A stretch of DNA of 64,000 nt from Daldinia sp. FL1419. Taxonomy: Eukaryota; Ascomycota; Sordariomycetes; Xylariales; Hypoxylaceae. The stretch spans positions 186,001 to 250,000 of the forward strand of contig MU623377.1 in assembly GCA_025201765.1 (NCBI GenBank). Direction: 5' to 3'. Numbering within the stretch: position 1 is the stretch's first letter; every line of letters begins with the position of its first letter. The notes under the pieces are model-generated. The model did no database searches and was not told the DNA's origin. It was given only the letters and a program-made list of their open reading frames with translations. Shown here piece after piece: positions 44,726 through 54,842 of the stretch. The translations under genes and the position numbers were made by a program.

Positions 44726-46318
44726 GCTACAGGGAGATTAATGACCACGACCTAAAAGTCGACGCGAGTTGATCGCGACTGCAATCCCCTCAATTATACC
44801 ACTTAAACTCGACACACCCAACTTTCCATGTGTGGCTTTTATTAAGCCTACGCCAGATCTTCCCCAGTAGCAGCGATATCCCAGCCCTTTGACGGATATA
44901 TATATATACTTCGATTCGGGTTTTCAGCAAAATAGGTGTAGCGTACAGGACGCGGGGGTCATGGGAGGACGAGACGGGAGGGGGTAGCGAAGTTGTGAGT
45001 TCCACCTCCACAAACAAGCAAAGTGAAAAATCTAGACGGCTCCTAAAATGAGCATGGAGGGTTAAGCACCAAAATCGGAATTAGAACATGGGAAAGCAAC
45101 AATGGCAGATCTGTAGGCTAGTGGGGTCGATCAGGTTAATGCCTTGGTATACCACCTACCTTAGGTATGTATGTAACCTAGAGGGAAGGAGCCCTATGCT
45201 TAGTCGCCACCTTCCTTCTGACTTTCCTCTACCTTCTACCTTCTACCCATGTACAAGACCATGTACAAAAAGATTGCTCGGGTTGTTGTGTGGATCGCTT
45301 GTATAGTACAGCGCGTACGCACGTACAGTCCTAGTATACATAAATAGGTACCTTTCAGGGAAGTACGTATTAGAACTTAGAAGTACATTCAGGCACCGAC
45401 AGGCCGGTGATCTGCATCAAAGAGAGATTAGCTTGTAGAGTGCCAGTACATGCCTTCTTTATTTAGTATACACAACATGTGGCAGCAGGGAAGTGGAATG
45501 AGAGGTACCAACTGCAGATAGATCTGCCGCGTACATTAAGGCATAAGTATAAGTGCCTGGTAATGCATATTTAGGTCCCTGAATGTCCCTTAAGCAGGTA
45601 CAATACTTGGAATTTCTATTTCTACGAGTGCTACGGTAAGTACGTGCGATACCGCAATATACGTAAACAAGGTAAAGTACAATTTAGGTCAAGGTTGGGT
45701 TATCCCTTCGATATTAGTTGATACTAGTGGCGTTCGAGGAGCATTTATTCCTACAAAATGAGTACGTAATGTCATTGACATCATCTTGCGGAACTACTGC
45801 CGTGTAATTTGAGATTGATTAGTGATTGGATGGCGTTGGAAGGTAATTACCTAATTATGAGAGAATTGAATTACCAAGTAACCTTTTGGGGAACTCTATC
45901 CGCTAACGATAGCTACAACTACCTAACCAGATTAAATTCTGAACCCCCAAGGTTAGGTAGGTGCCTATGTAACAGAATATTTTGATAGATTTAACAAGTT
46001 CCTTTACTCATCCAAAAATATAAAACAATTATAATGTACGATCAATCATACTTCTTTATCAAAGTAGCCAGAGCAATATAGCATCACAATGACAGCAACT
46101 ATACGTCTTCTTTATGAAGGGACGATATTCCTACTTCTTGAATTATATATGTAAATCGATTCAACCAGTGGATGAATGCATTCTTTGATTTGCTTCGCCA
46201 CGCTCGTTCCCAAGAGATACTTGATTTACTTGACCTTGCAAGAAACTCGCGGAATCGAACAAGGTAGGTAAGAAGGAAACTGTTCTTGTACACCAAGCCA
46301 AGCTCGCCAATCGCAAGT
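44726..46318. other. intergenic between divergent genes
   Basis: About 1.6 kb upstream of phytochrome and of the disordered hypothetical protein. It holds CTTCTACC repeats (about 45226-45248) and several CCTA/TAGG motifs. No coding sequence supported. Confidence 0.55.
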
Positions 46319-46843
46319 ATGGTTTCTAGTTACAGTCCTTCGCAATATAGACACAAGTCGAACTTTGGGAGGTCAAACGCTACGGGACAGAGTGCCACGG
46401 CTACGGGGCAAGGCAACCCCCAATCCGGACAGCCAAACGATCTACAGCCGTGCCAAATAATAACATGTCCGGAAGTTGAAATGACCGACTATGATCATAC
46501 CCAAGCGGCGTACCTCTCAGACGTAGAAATGGCCGACGCACCTCTTATCGAAGTAGATATCTCGAAGGAGCCCACGCTACAAGGGAAAATCTCGGATGGC
46601 GCAAAGAGGGACCTACAACCCATTGATACAAAAGGTGCAAACGATACACAGGTTGCTGATAAATCTACTTCAACAACTGCTACGACAGCTCCGCAGACAC
46701 CGCCTCCGTGGAACTTGATCAAGTCCCCAACTACCCCTCCTGAAAACTTTGAGCTTCTCGTCTACGACTTGCTACAGACCAGAAAGATATACTCTATTTC
46801 TCACCAGGACGGCAGGCTTGAGGTGACCATGGAAAACGCATAA
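46319..46843 (+). CDS. hypothetical protein, mostly disordered
   Basis: An ATG-started frame of 174 residues; the frame is open a little upstream, but the ATG at 46319 has the cleaner context. Composition is Gln/Ser/Thr/Pro-rich and acidic, with repeated Asp/Glu-Met motifs (EMTDYD, DVEMADAP), a TTATTAPQTPPP stretch and an ordered-looking C-terminal patch (ENFELLVYDLLQTRKIYSIS, then GRLEVTM). I do not recognise a domain. The lone well-formed C-terminal segment may be a short conserved motif. Codon use is compatible with a real gene. No signal peptide. Confidence 0.55.
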   Translation: MVSSYSPSQYRHKSNFGRSNATGQSATATGQGNPQSGQPNDLQPCQIITCPEVEMTDYDHTQAAYLSDVEMADAPLIEVDISKEPTLQGKISDGAKRDLQPIDTKGANDTQVADKSTSTTATTAPQTPPPWNLIKSPTTPPENFELLVYDLLQTRKIYSISHQDGRLEVTMENA

Positions 46844-47377
46844 TCAACGGCCCGCATAGCGATTATACGTATACCTGGCGCCTAGGGTGTACCTCGAGAG
46901 CCCTTCAAGTGTCTATCTAAGGTATATGCTAAACGCAGGTAGGTATAAGATTTGGTGTGATACTGACTTCTTATGAGCTACTTAGGTAACCTTAGTTTAA
47001 ATTGTACATATGTAAATGTGTCAATATGTTATTAATAAAAGCTCTTTAATAATATCTATTTTATTATAGCGTAATTAATACACTTTATCTTTTCGTGCAT
47101 TCTTCCAAGACGAGAATGTTGACGATGCGAATTTGGGGGATCCAGACCGATAGGTAATGCGTTATCCAATCGAAGACCAGCAATCAAGTAAGATATTTCC
47201 CGACTCCAATTTACATTACATAGTACACGCCGCTAACCTTTTTCATTATCCCACGTATCGGGTTATGTAGGGACCTAGGTAGGTGCCTATCCATGTAATT
47301 CATAATCCACACAATCTCTTCCCTGCTCCAATAAAGAAAAGAAAAGAAAAAGAGCCGAAGAAAAAAACAACCTTGAA
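46844..47377. other. intergenic, AT-rich
   Basis: AT-rich around 47000-47090. An ACCTAGGT motif lies near 47272, followed by an A-rich leader (47333-47370) right before the SET gene ATG. Confidence 0.55.
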
Positions 47378-48025
47378 ATGGGCAAAGACGCCACGCCCAA
47401 GAATTGGCCACCATCCATTCCCTATCTCCAGCAACCTTCCTACGCGCCCCACGTCACCAAAACCCAGCAACAAGCTCTCCGCATCCGGGCCCCGGAACTA
47501 ACCACCGAGATCCCACGGGCCTTCCCGCGCGGGCCCTCCGTTCTCGCGAGGATCATCCCCATCGACTCCCCCTCCCACCCCGCGCACGGCCAAGCCGGGC
47601 TCTTCGCCGCGCGACCCCTCCCGCCCGGATCCCTCGTCCTGCCGTACTACGGCGTCGTGCACTCCTCGCTGCCGCCGCACAGCCTGGCGCACGACAGCTC
47701 GGACTACGACTTGTGGCTGGACCGCGACGGGGCGTTGGCCGTCGATGCGGCGGGTGCGGGTAACGAGGCGCGCTTTGTGAATGACTACAGGGGCGTCGCG
47801 GCGAGGCCGAATTGCGAGTTTAGAGAGTGCTGGGATTCAAGGCGGGGGGAGAAGTGCATGGCTGTGTTCGTCCTACCGGCCGGTAAAAACGCGGGGAAGA
47901 AAGCTGCTGCGGGCGTTGCCAAGGGTGAGGAGCTCCTTGTTAGCTACGGAAAGGGGTTCTGGGGTAAAAGGAGGGATGAGCTGCAGGAAGAAGACGGCGG
48001 CATAGCTGAAGAGACTACTTCGTAA
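47378..48025 (+). CDS. SET-domain protein (putative lysine methyltransferase)
   Basis: A single exon of 215 residues. After a roughly 55-residue N-terminal part, a compact SET domain is recognisable. GQAGLFAARPLPPGSLVLPYYG is the usual opening strand pair (about 72-92), followed by DYDLWLDRDGALAVDA. ARFVNDYRG (about 130-140) occupies the position of the NH/SC motif, then RPNCEFRE. After the AVFVLPAG strand, GEELLVSYGKGFW gives the terminal E-L-x-x-x-Y motif containing the catalytic-site Tyr. It resembles small fungal SET proteins rather than SU(VAR)3-9 enzymes, as no pre-SET cysteine cluster is present. Substrate unknown. The codon third positions are unusually GC-rich compared with neighbouring genes. 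Confidence 0.8.
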   Translation: MGKDATPKNWPPSIPYLQQPSYAPHVTKTQQQALRIRAPELTTEIPRAFPRGPSVLARIIPIDSPSHPAHGQAGLFAARPLPPGSLVLPYYGVVHSSLPPHSLAHDSSDYDLWLDRDGALAVDAAGAGNEARFVNDYRGVAARPNCEFRECWDSRRGEKCMAVFVLPAGKNAGKKAAAGVAKGEELLVSYGKGFWGKRRDELQEEDGGIAEETTS

Positions 48026-48229
48026 TTAATTGCGTTCTCATCAGTGGTCAACTTCAATGTTCGACATCGGCAAGCTATTGAGTATATCGACTTGATGTTA
48101 GGGTTTAGTAACATACGCCGCACTTTAAGAAACTGGATGGATAACGTATCAATTTCGGTCTTCCTTGGTATCTCTTTGGATACCTATATATCGTCGCAAA
48201 TGCAAATGGCTGGGGCAGAGATGCTCTAC

Positions 48230-48249
48230 TATATATATATATATATATA
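48230..48249. repeat. TA dinucleotide repeat
   Basis: About ten TA units in the short spacer between the convergent SET and MFS genes. Confidence 0.85.
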
Positions 48250-48319
48250 ACCCCTTAAATATCTCCACCTCCCCCCTTTTCCTCCCCCATCACCTTTCCT
48301 TTTCCCCAGATTTATCCGT

Positions 48320-50651
48320 CTACAAGATATTCCTGTAACCGTATCCTTCATTTTCCACACCGATCGAGGTAGACTTTGGATCGGTTCCCGCTTGCCGTGC
48401 TTCCTCATCGTTCTTCTCGAACTTCTTATTCTCCCAGCTCAGGTATATGCGCAGAGCCAGAGCCAAGAACGCGTTGAAAAACATGAACCCTGCGCATACA
48501 CCCATCCCCTTAATGTAATAAGGCCCATCGCTGGCCGGGAACACCCGCGTCCCAAGCAGAGGTCCGCACTGGCCGATAATATTGAGAAGCGCGACACCAG
48601 CACCTCTCTTGGAATCCGATCCCTGGTTGTTCACAGTCCACGGTAGGATATTGGATATGGCTGGGAACACACCGGCAGCGGCGAGGAATACGCCAAAATA
48701 ACGCACGGCGACGCTCTTACACGATACGAGGAGCACATATCCAACACCAGCGACGAGGGAAAGGCCGATTATCATGTAGCCGCGCTGGCGCGTCTTATCC
48801 GCAATCCAGGTCGTCAAGATGCACACCATAAATGAGAGGAAATATGGAGGTGCGCTAAGCCCCTGAGCATTGACGGCGGTAAACCCCATTTTCTGAAGGA
48901 TAGACGGCAGAAATACAGGTAAGCTGCTAAACGAGACTGTTTGGGCTGGTTAGTTTATACAAGCACCGGAGTGGGAGAGTTGCGACACTGACCATTACAG
49001 CTAAAATACACTACAAGAGGTTAAAGTTAGCCACTTCCGTATAACGAGGACTAAACTTGGATCCCGAATGACGAAACTTACTCAAGGGTGGGATCCAAGT
49101 CTTAATATCCAGCAGCGATATGAAGATATCTCTAAAGTTGATATGTCCCACACGTTCCACTCCCTCGGCGCCAGTCTGCTGAATAGCTCGGATCTTGGCA
49201 ACCTGCCTTTCCTCTTCGGTCAAGAACTTGGCCGTGTCGGCCGAGTCAGGCATGAACTTATACGCAAGAAATGCGACCAAGACTGAAGGAATTCCTTCCA
49301 CGATAAACAAGAGCCTCCAGTTAGCTATATTAGCCGGGTGGCCGGACGTTATCCCGTAAGCGAGCGCGCCAGCGAAAGTCGTCTGCCCTCATTAGTATTG
49401 TCAAAATATTAAAGGGGTTATGTAACGGCAGGCGAGTGACACATTCGTTGTAATAAAACGATGGAGGTCCTAATGTTAGTGATTAACCAAGGAAATGCAG
49501 GTACATACGGCAAGAGGAGCGGCTGAGAGGAAGATGCCACACCTAAGACCTAGCTCGTGCCTCTTATAAAAGAAAGAGAGTAGATACGGTACACCCGGCC
49601 CAAAGCCTGCTTCTGCCATAGCAAGGAAAAATCGGCAAGCCATCAAGCCCGACCAGTTGAAGGCCGTGGCCTGCAGCGAGGATGCTATTCCCCTATGTAG
49701 GGAGGTACTAATAAGTGTCTGGTGCACGCGCGTTTTTCATGGAGCTACTTACCATACGAGCACACAACTAGTAGCCCAAACTGTCAATGCTAATTAGCCT
49801 CATTCATGCGGTAGAAAAGCTACGAGCACGGCTGTATTCGAAGCGACTCGTTGCCAAACCATTTAGAAAAGGAGGCGGTAAAATCGGATACATTCGGGGA
49901 TACATACTATGGGGCGGTACGGCCTTCCACATCAACGCAGCCCATTCGAAAACAACTATAGAACATGTTAGTCACCATCGAGATATAAATCCCGTTACTG
50001 TAACATTAAGATGAAACTTACTGTACGGTATGTAGAAGATGGTCAGTAGCCACTATATCATCTCACCATTAGTTTGACAGCTCGTCTAGGGTAAATACCT
50101 AGCCAAAGACAAACCTGATAGTGAGCATCGTCAAAACCAAGATCCTTGCTCCTGCGTTAAGAAAAGGCCTGTTAGTAGCCTTTCACTTTTAGTAGGGGTT
50201 TACCGGCGCCATTCAACGTCTATTCGATCCCTTTCCTTAGTGCTAATAAATAACAGCGGCGCCAAGAAGGGAGGAAAACGACGGGCATGACTTAAAGAAG
50301 CCGCAACACAACATACATGCCGGCCGTCTCGGCATTCCCGATGTTTGAACGATCTAGGAACGCCACGAGATCTATCAAACGTCAGCGGTGAATCCGAGCA
50401 GGGTGGGTAGGTATTCATTATATGCTATATTACATGTTATATTACATGCTATAAAGTTGTCAAAAACACTTACAGAGGCCCATAACTAAAGGAATCAGAC
50501 GACAATCAATTTTCCTTCTAACCCGCTTCTCGAGCGCGGGGTCGATGTGAAAGACATTGCTCTCGAGTCCCAACGACTTCTCACCCAAGCTTGCGGGTGC
50601 GCTCTCGCGCCTATCCTGCGTGGGCTCTTGCTCGCTCTTGGAGATATCCAT
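48320..50651 (-). CDS. MFS anion:cation symporter (allantoate/pantothenate permease type), ten exons
   Basis: Ten exons, all in frame: 50651-50474, 50371-50317, 50151-50115, 50052-50022, 49955-49908, 49780-49753, 49692-49509, 49382-49082, 49010-48993 and 48936-48320, giving 498 residues with about 12 membrane helices. The signature LVAFLDRSNIGNAETAGM and the following SKDLGFDDAHYQWLLTIFYI mark the ACS family (Dal5, Fen2, Tna1, Seo1 in yeast), as do RFFLAMAEAGFGPGVPYLLS and FIVEGIPSVLVAF. These are proton symporters for anions such as allantoate, pantothenate, nicotinate or biotin precursors. The substrate cannot be read from sequence. The N- and C-terminal tails are hydrophilic. The start at 50651 (MDISKSEQEP) is chosen over in-frame sequence further upstream, which is not family-like. 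Exon 9 is only 18 nt. Confidence 0.85.
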
Positions 50652-52153
50652 CCCGACAAAAAGGGCAGTCCGCCTCGGGACAAGGTTGCTCGAAGTAGAT
50701 AACGAGAAGCGAACTGGAACAAGCAATTAGACCGGACACGGCACCCCAGGCGGTTTTAGCAGTTGAACGGTTTGGCGACGCGCCGCCCGGTACGAGAAGT
50801 AGATAGGACTAACGGCGGGAGGGACACACCGTCAATGTTAGAAAGACGACAGCTTTATCGAGTAGTTAATACCAAAACAGCGGTGATACTCTATATTCAG
50901 CTTTATATCTGTTGATTACCCATTTTGCATTTTGACGAGCCGGGAATAAATCGTTGGAGATAAACTGCCCTACCGCTTCCCCTCTTCGGCATGGATTAAG
51001 AGTAGCCGTTCGGACTTACGAGGTTACCATCGCAGCGTTACGAATACCACTTCGCAATCCCATCACCGAACGTTAGCTTCGTCAGCTTTGTGCAACCAAG
51101 TCGCCGGAGGAGGTTGAGCAAGGACCCCCCGTACGAATAATCTTTTTTGTGATTTTAATATGATATCATAGCGTTCTCGACGCTTTTAACTAGGTTAGTA
51201 AAGTGCGGAGAGGATCGCCGGGGCCGGTTTTAGAACGAAATAGTCCAACCTTAAGGCGTCAGCCTTAACCCAAATTGTGATAAGCTGAAAATAAAATAGT
51301 CCAATTAGCAATAGTTATCGAACAAGTGTATATATTTGGATAGTTATACGTATGTGCTACTTTGAAGCACACAGTTACGCAATTCTAATAGTTGAATATT
51401 AGACTTCTGTCAATAGAACACATCAAAATTATTCGGTTGAATCTAAATAAACGTCATCACATGTTTTTGAAAAGTGAAGTTAAGATGAAATAATACATTA
51501 ATTTACTCGAAAGTAGAACTAAACCCGACATTGATGCTGGTATAGTACCTAGCAGAATACTTGGGTACCTACTGGTCCAGTTTGAACTAATAGTTGTCTA
51601 ACCTAAGGAAATGTATACAGTTGATGTGCCTAACCTATAGCCTTAATTTAGTAGGTATACACTTATCTTCCCACGAGGAAAGAGCCAAGAGTCAAGAGCC
51701 AAGAGCCGGAAGCCGAAAGTTGAAATTAAACAGTGCTTCTTAAAAAGTGAATGTAGTACCTAGAAAAGCTGGAGAGTTCTGTCCCCTAACCTAGGTTACT
51801 CAGCCGTCTTGCCTAGTTACCTATACAATATATTGACAATACAACAAAGTAACCTCCCAAAGCTACCTCAGTCCTCAGCACTGGATCCTTGCCCATATAT
51901 CTTCGTCTTTCAAGGTTCTTTCGTATCTAACCGGAACCTGAGGAACCACGCAATGGCTTATTCCTTTGTCTCAACCCCTCGTACAGCCGCCCGCAGCCAA
52001 CAAAGAAATACAGGAAGAAAGAACGGCATTATGTATATAGGATATGATTCGAGATGGCTAATGGGGATGGGGGAAGTAGCATCAGAACAGCAGCAGAACA
52101 GTAAGCGAAAGAAGAGAAAAGTCGGCTAAGAATCAATATTTCAAAAAGTCATC
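50652..52153. other. intergenic between divergent genes
   Basis: About 1.5 kb upstream of the MFS permease and the HIT-like gene. An imperfect repeat of AGAGCCAAGAGTC lies near 51680-51707. A frame ending at 52129 on the + strand looks like leader sequence. No other gene supported. Confidence 0.55.
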
Positions 52154-52867
52154 ATGAGTATTCCCGTAACAAATCGCCCCTTCTCCGGAAAGGAACAACG
52201 GATAAGGGCGCAGATCGAGAACTTTAATAGCATAGAGAGTGCTCAAGTAGATGCCACCGCATACCTAGATCAGACCCCGGACCACGAGTACTCTCAGCAT
52301 GATAATTGGATCAAGGCCAAGACGCCATTCACTGACCATGGCAAGCTCACCGATCTTACCGAAGGCCAGGGCGAAAACGTAGTCTTAATAGGGAACCGCA
52401 ACTCCTTTGCCACAATCCAATACGGGGATAATCCAAAGGCGGCAGGCATGTCCATGATTCACCTCCTGGCGATCCCCAAAGCCGGACTTTTCAACGGTGT
52501 ATCGCTAACCCGGGACAACGTATCCATCATCGACGAGAGTATAGCATTGTTCAAGAAGTCATGGGAATCCGAGCGATTCCGTCACCGCGTCCTGATCCAC
52601 CAACTAATAGCCATAAAGGGAGCCCCTGAGGAAGTCGAGGCAGCTCAGGACTTGTGGAAGGGACTTGAGCAAAGAGCCAATGAGTTGACGTTCGACGACT
52701 TCACTTTCGGTCTCCACCTATGGCCCGACAACAGTATAGGACACCTCCACATTCACATCATCGCTACGCCGGAGTGGTGTCGTGCTCCTAGCACGCGTGC
52801 ACACGACGAGAAGACCAAAGATGCCCTGGAAGTCCGCGACTGTGTCCTAGGAAATGCCGCGGCCTAA
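52154..52867 (+). CDS. HIT-like protein (histidine triad superfamily)
   Basis: A single exon of 237 residues. The C-terminal half ends with GHLHIHIIATP, giving the HIT motif His197-X-His199-X-His201, which binds a nucleotide phosphate and includes the nucleophilic histidine. Upstream, MSMIHLLAIPKAGLFNGVSL is the matching beta-strand that HIT proteins place about 90 residues before the triad, and FDDFTFGLHLWPDNSIGHLH leads into the active site. The family includes nucleotide hydrolases and transferases. The roughly 80-residue N-terminal extension is not typical of small Hint or Fhit proteins, so I leave the substrate open. No signal peptide. Confidence 0.78.
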   Translation: MSIPVTNRPFSGKEQRIRAQIENFNSIESAQVDATAYLDQTPDHEYSQHDNWIKAKTPFTDHGKLTDLTEGQGENVVLIGNRNSFATIQYGDNPKAAGMSMIHLLAIPKAGLFNGVSLTRDNVSIIDESIALFKKSWESERFRHRVLIHQLIAIKGAPEEVEAAQDLWKGLEQRANELTFDDFTFGLHLWPDNSIGHLHIHIIATPEWCRAPSTRAHDEKTKDALEVRDCVLGNAAA

Positions 52868-53564
52868 ACGTAGAGAACGTAGATATATGTAGATTAGCCG
52901 CCTTACTGGTGCTGTATGTAATACGATTCTAACTTAGACACTTTGTAATGGTTTTTTCTTATTCTCGATCGATATGATGGGGCTCGCTGGTAATGTTGCC
53001 CCAAGTCGACTGAACCCCTAAATATACCTAGGTTAGGTAGGTACCAACCCATCACATCGTTAAAGTTGACAATTTCCAACACGGCTTCTCTTAAACTTCC
53101 AACCAGCAGCAAACCAAAGATATCTGAAATTACTCCCTCCTTAGCCGGATATCAGCCACAGCTTCGCCGCCAACATGGTAAGAACAACGGCCCAAAACTT
53201 TGCGCGAGCTAGCCACACGTACCATTTACTACCCCAGAGACTCACCACTAACCCTTGCCCAAGATCGAATCTAGGAAGAACTATCAACCAAGGAAATAGG
53301 GGAGCTGAGTAAAGTCTATAGAGATCCATACTAGATACCCTGAGCAAGCTGTCAAACTATCGCCGGATGAGCCGTTCCACGATATTTTTTAAAAAAAATT
53401 AACAAGTTACGTTTAAAACCATGTATATACTAAATACTACTTGACTTACTACTCTAGCAAAAATATTTACTCTCCTAATCAATCTAATACCGCCTAAGAG
53501 AATAGGGGTGCCTTCCCGGGTATTAAGCTAAATCACACGTCGAAGAAGCACGCCTGAGAAATCC
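52868..53564. other. intergenic between convergent genes
   Basis: About 700 bases. TAGG/CCTA motifs lie near 53028-53045, and an A-rich patch near 53385-53402. No gene seen. Confidence 0.55.
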
Positions 53565-54842
53565 TTATAGCTTCTCCTTCCCCTTCCGCTCCTCCCTCAC
53601 CTTCTGCATGCTCCGCAGCAGCGCATACAGCGTCTGCAGCTTCGGCATATCTACGCCCGCCTTCCTCGCGATCCGAATCGGATTCCCTAGTATAACCTCA
53701 AGCTCCATAGGTCTACCAGCTTCCCAATCTAGCAGCATGCTCGGCCTCGCGCCGGCATTTCTCTCGGTGCTACTAATGATCTTGTCCGGTCTCGCTAGGT
53801 TATCCGGGAATGGTTTCCCCAGGATCTTGGGCGCGGCGTTCCAGATCTCGCCCATGATGCCGCGCACGTGCTCGCGCAGCTCAGGGTCGGTCAGCTGATC
53901 GGCGTTGCCGCGGCCGCCGGAGAGTACGGCCGTGGGGTTGAAGGCGGCGTTGATGCACAGCTTGTGCCAGCGAATGGTCTGCAATTCGAGCTCGGTATGT
54001 GTCTCGACGTCGCGAATGCCGCCGTACCGAGTCCACCATCGCGCTAGCTGGTCCATACGTTCGTGGCCCCGTTTCACCGCAGCACTTGGCTCGTCATCCG
54101 GGTCAGGCGGTGAGGACAAAGTGCCATGTAGACCGCTGCCGTACGGTCCCAAACTGATTCTCGTCCATCTATTCTGCCGTACGACGCCATTCCTGATCTG
54201 CTCAGCGCTAATGACGGTAACAGCGCTCACCATGGGATTTTGCGGGAAGCGTTTGCGGTATGGCTCCTCCACGCCCACTCCATTTTGTATCAACACTATG
54301 CAAGTCTTGGCAGATACTAGCGGTGCGACAGCAGCTGCGTCGTCGGTCCGGTCTGGGAGGGCCTTGGTCGTTACTATAATATAATCCCAACCATCTTTCG
54401 GGGATTGCCGTGTAGATGCGGCAGGATTGGTCGTAACCGAGGGGTTCGGGACGGCGTGCGCAATGGAGGGAAACACGGCATAGGGCGAAAAAGTATAATT
54501 GCCAAATGAACGGGTCTCGAGAATAACCCCAGAAGCGGCGATAGCTGAGTAATTAGACCGGGCGATAAGTGAGGTGTAGATGTTGTGTTCAGGCTAGGAA
54601 CGTGTCATCCACGGGGCGACCGTCAGTTGTATGTCTAGCTAGCTGTCTAGCATACCGGTGACGATGCTTACATGATGTAGTCGGGAAGCGTAGAAGCAGC
54701 CTACTGCGCCAGCGCCAACGAAGAGGATATGGACCGGTCTAGAGTAAAAAGGAAAAGGGTTAGCTGTGCAGCTCTAGTGGTGAGGTGAATGCCGGGAAGA
54801 TGCATCGGTGGCGCACTTCGTTGGACCATCTAAACTCTCCAT
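53565..54842 (-). CDS. PAN5: 2-dehydropantoate 2-reductase (ketopantoate reductase)
   Basis: Three exons, 54842-54817, 54738-54672 and 54593-53565, join in frame for 373 residues. The short first exon (MESLDGPTK) links to PVHILFVGAGAVGCFYASRL, the NADPH-binding GxGxxG motif. A ketopantoate reductase N-terminal domain follows, with IIVTTKA containing the catalytic Lys, then LIQNGVGVEEPYRKRFP. The C-terminal helical domain holds ALQTIRWHKL-type sequence (LELQTIRWHKLCINAAFNPTA), the conserved Ser (PSMLLDWEAGRP) and Glu (MELEVILGNPI). The enzyme reduces ketopantoate to pantoate on the way to pantothenate and CoA. The donor of intron 1 is GTGCGC, weaker than the others. The C-terminal tail is basic. 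Other ApbA-like reductases of unknown substrate exist in fungi, so symbol assignment is tentative. Confidence 0.82.
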
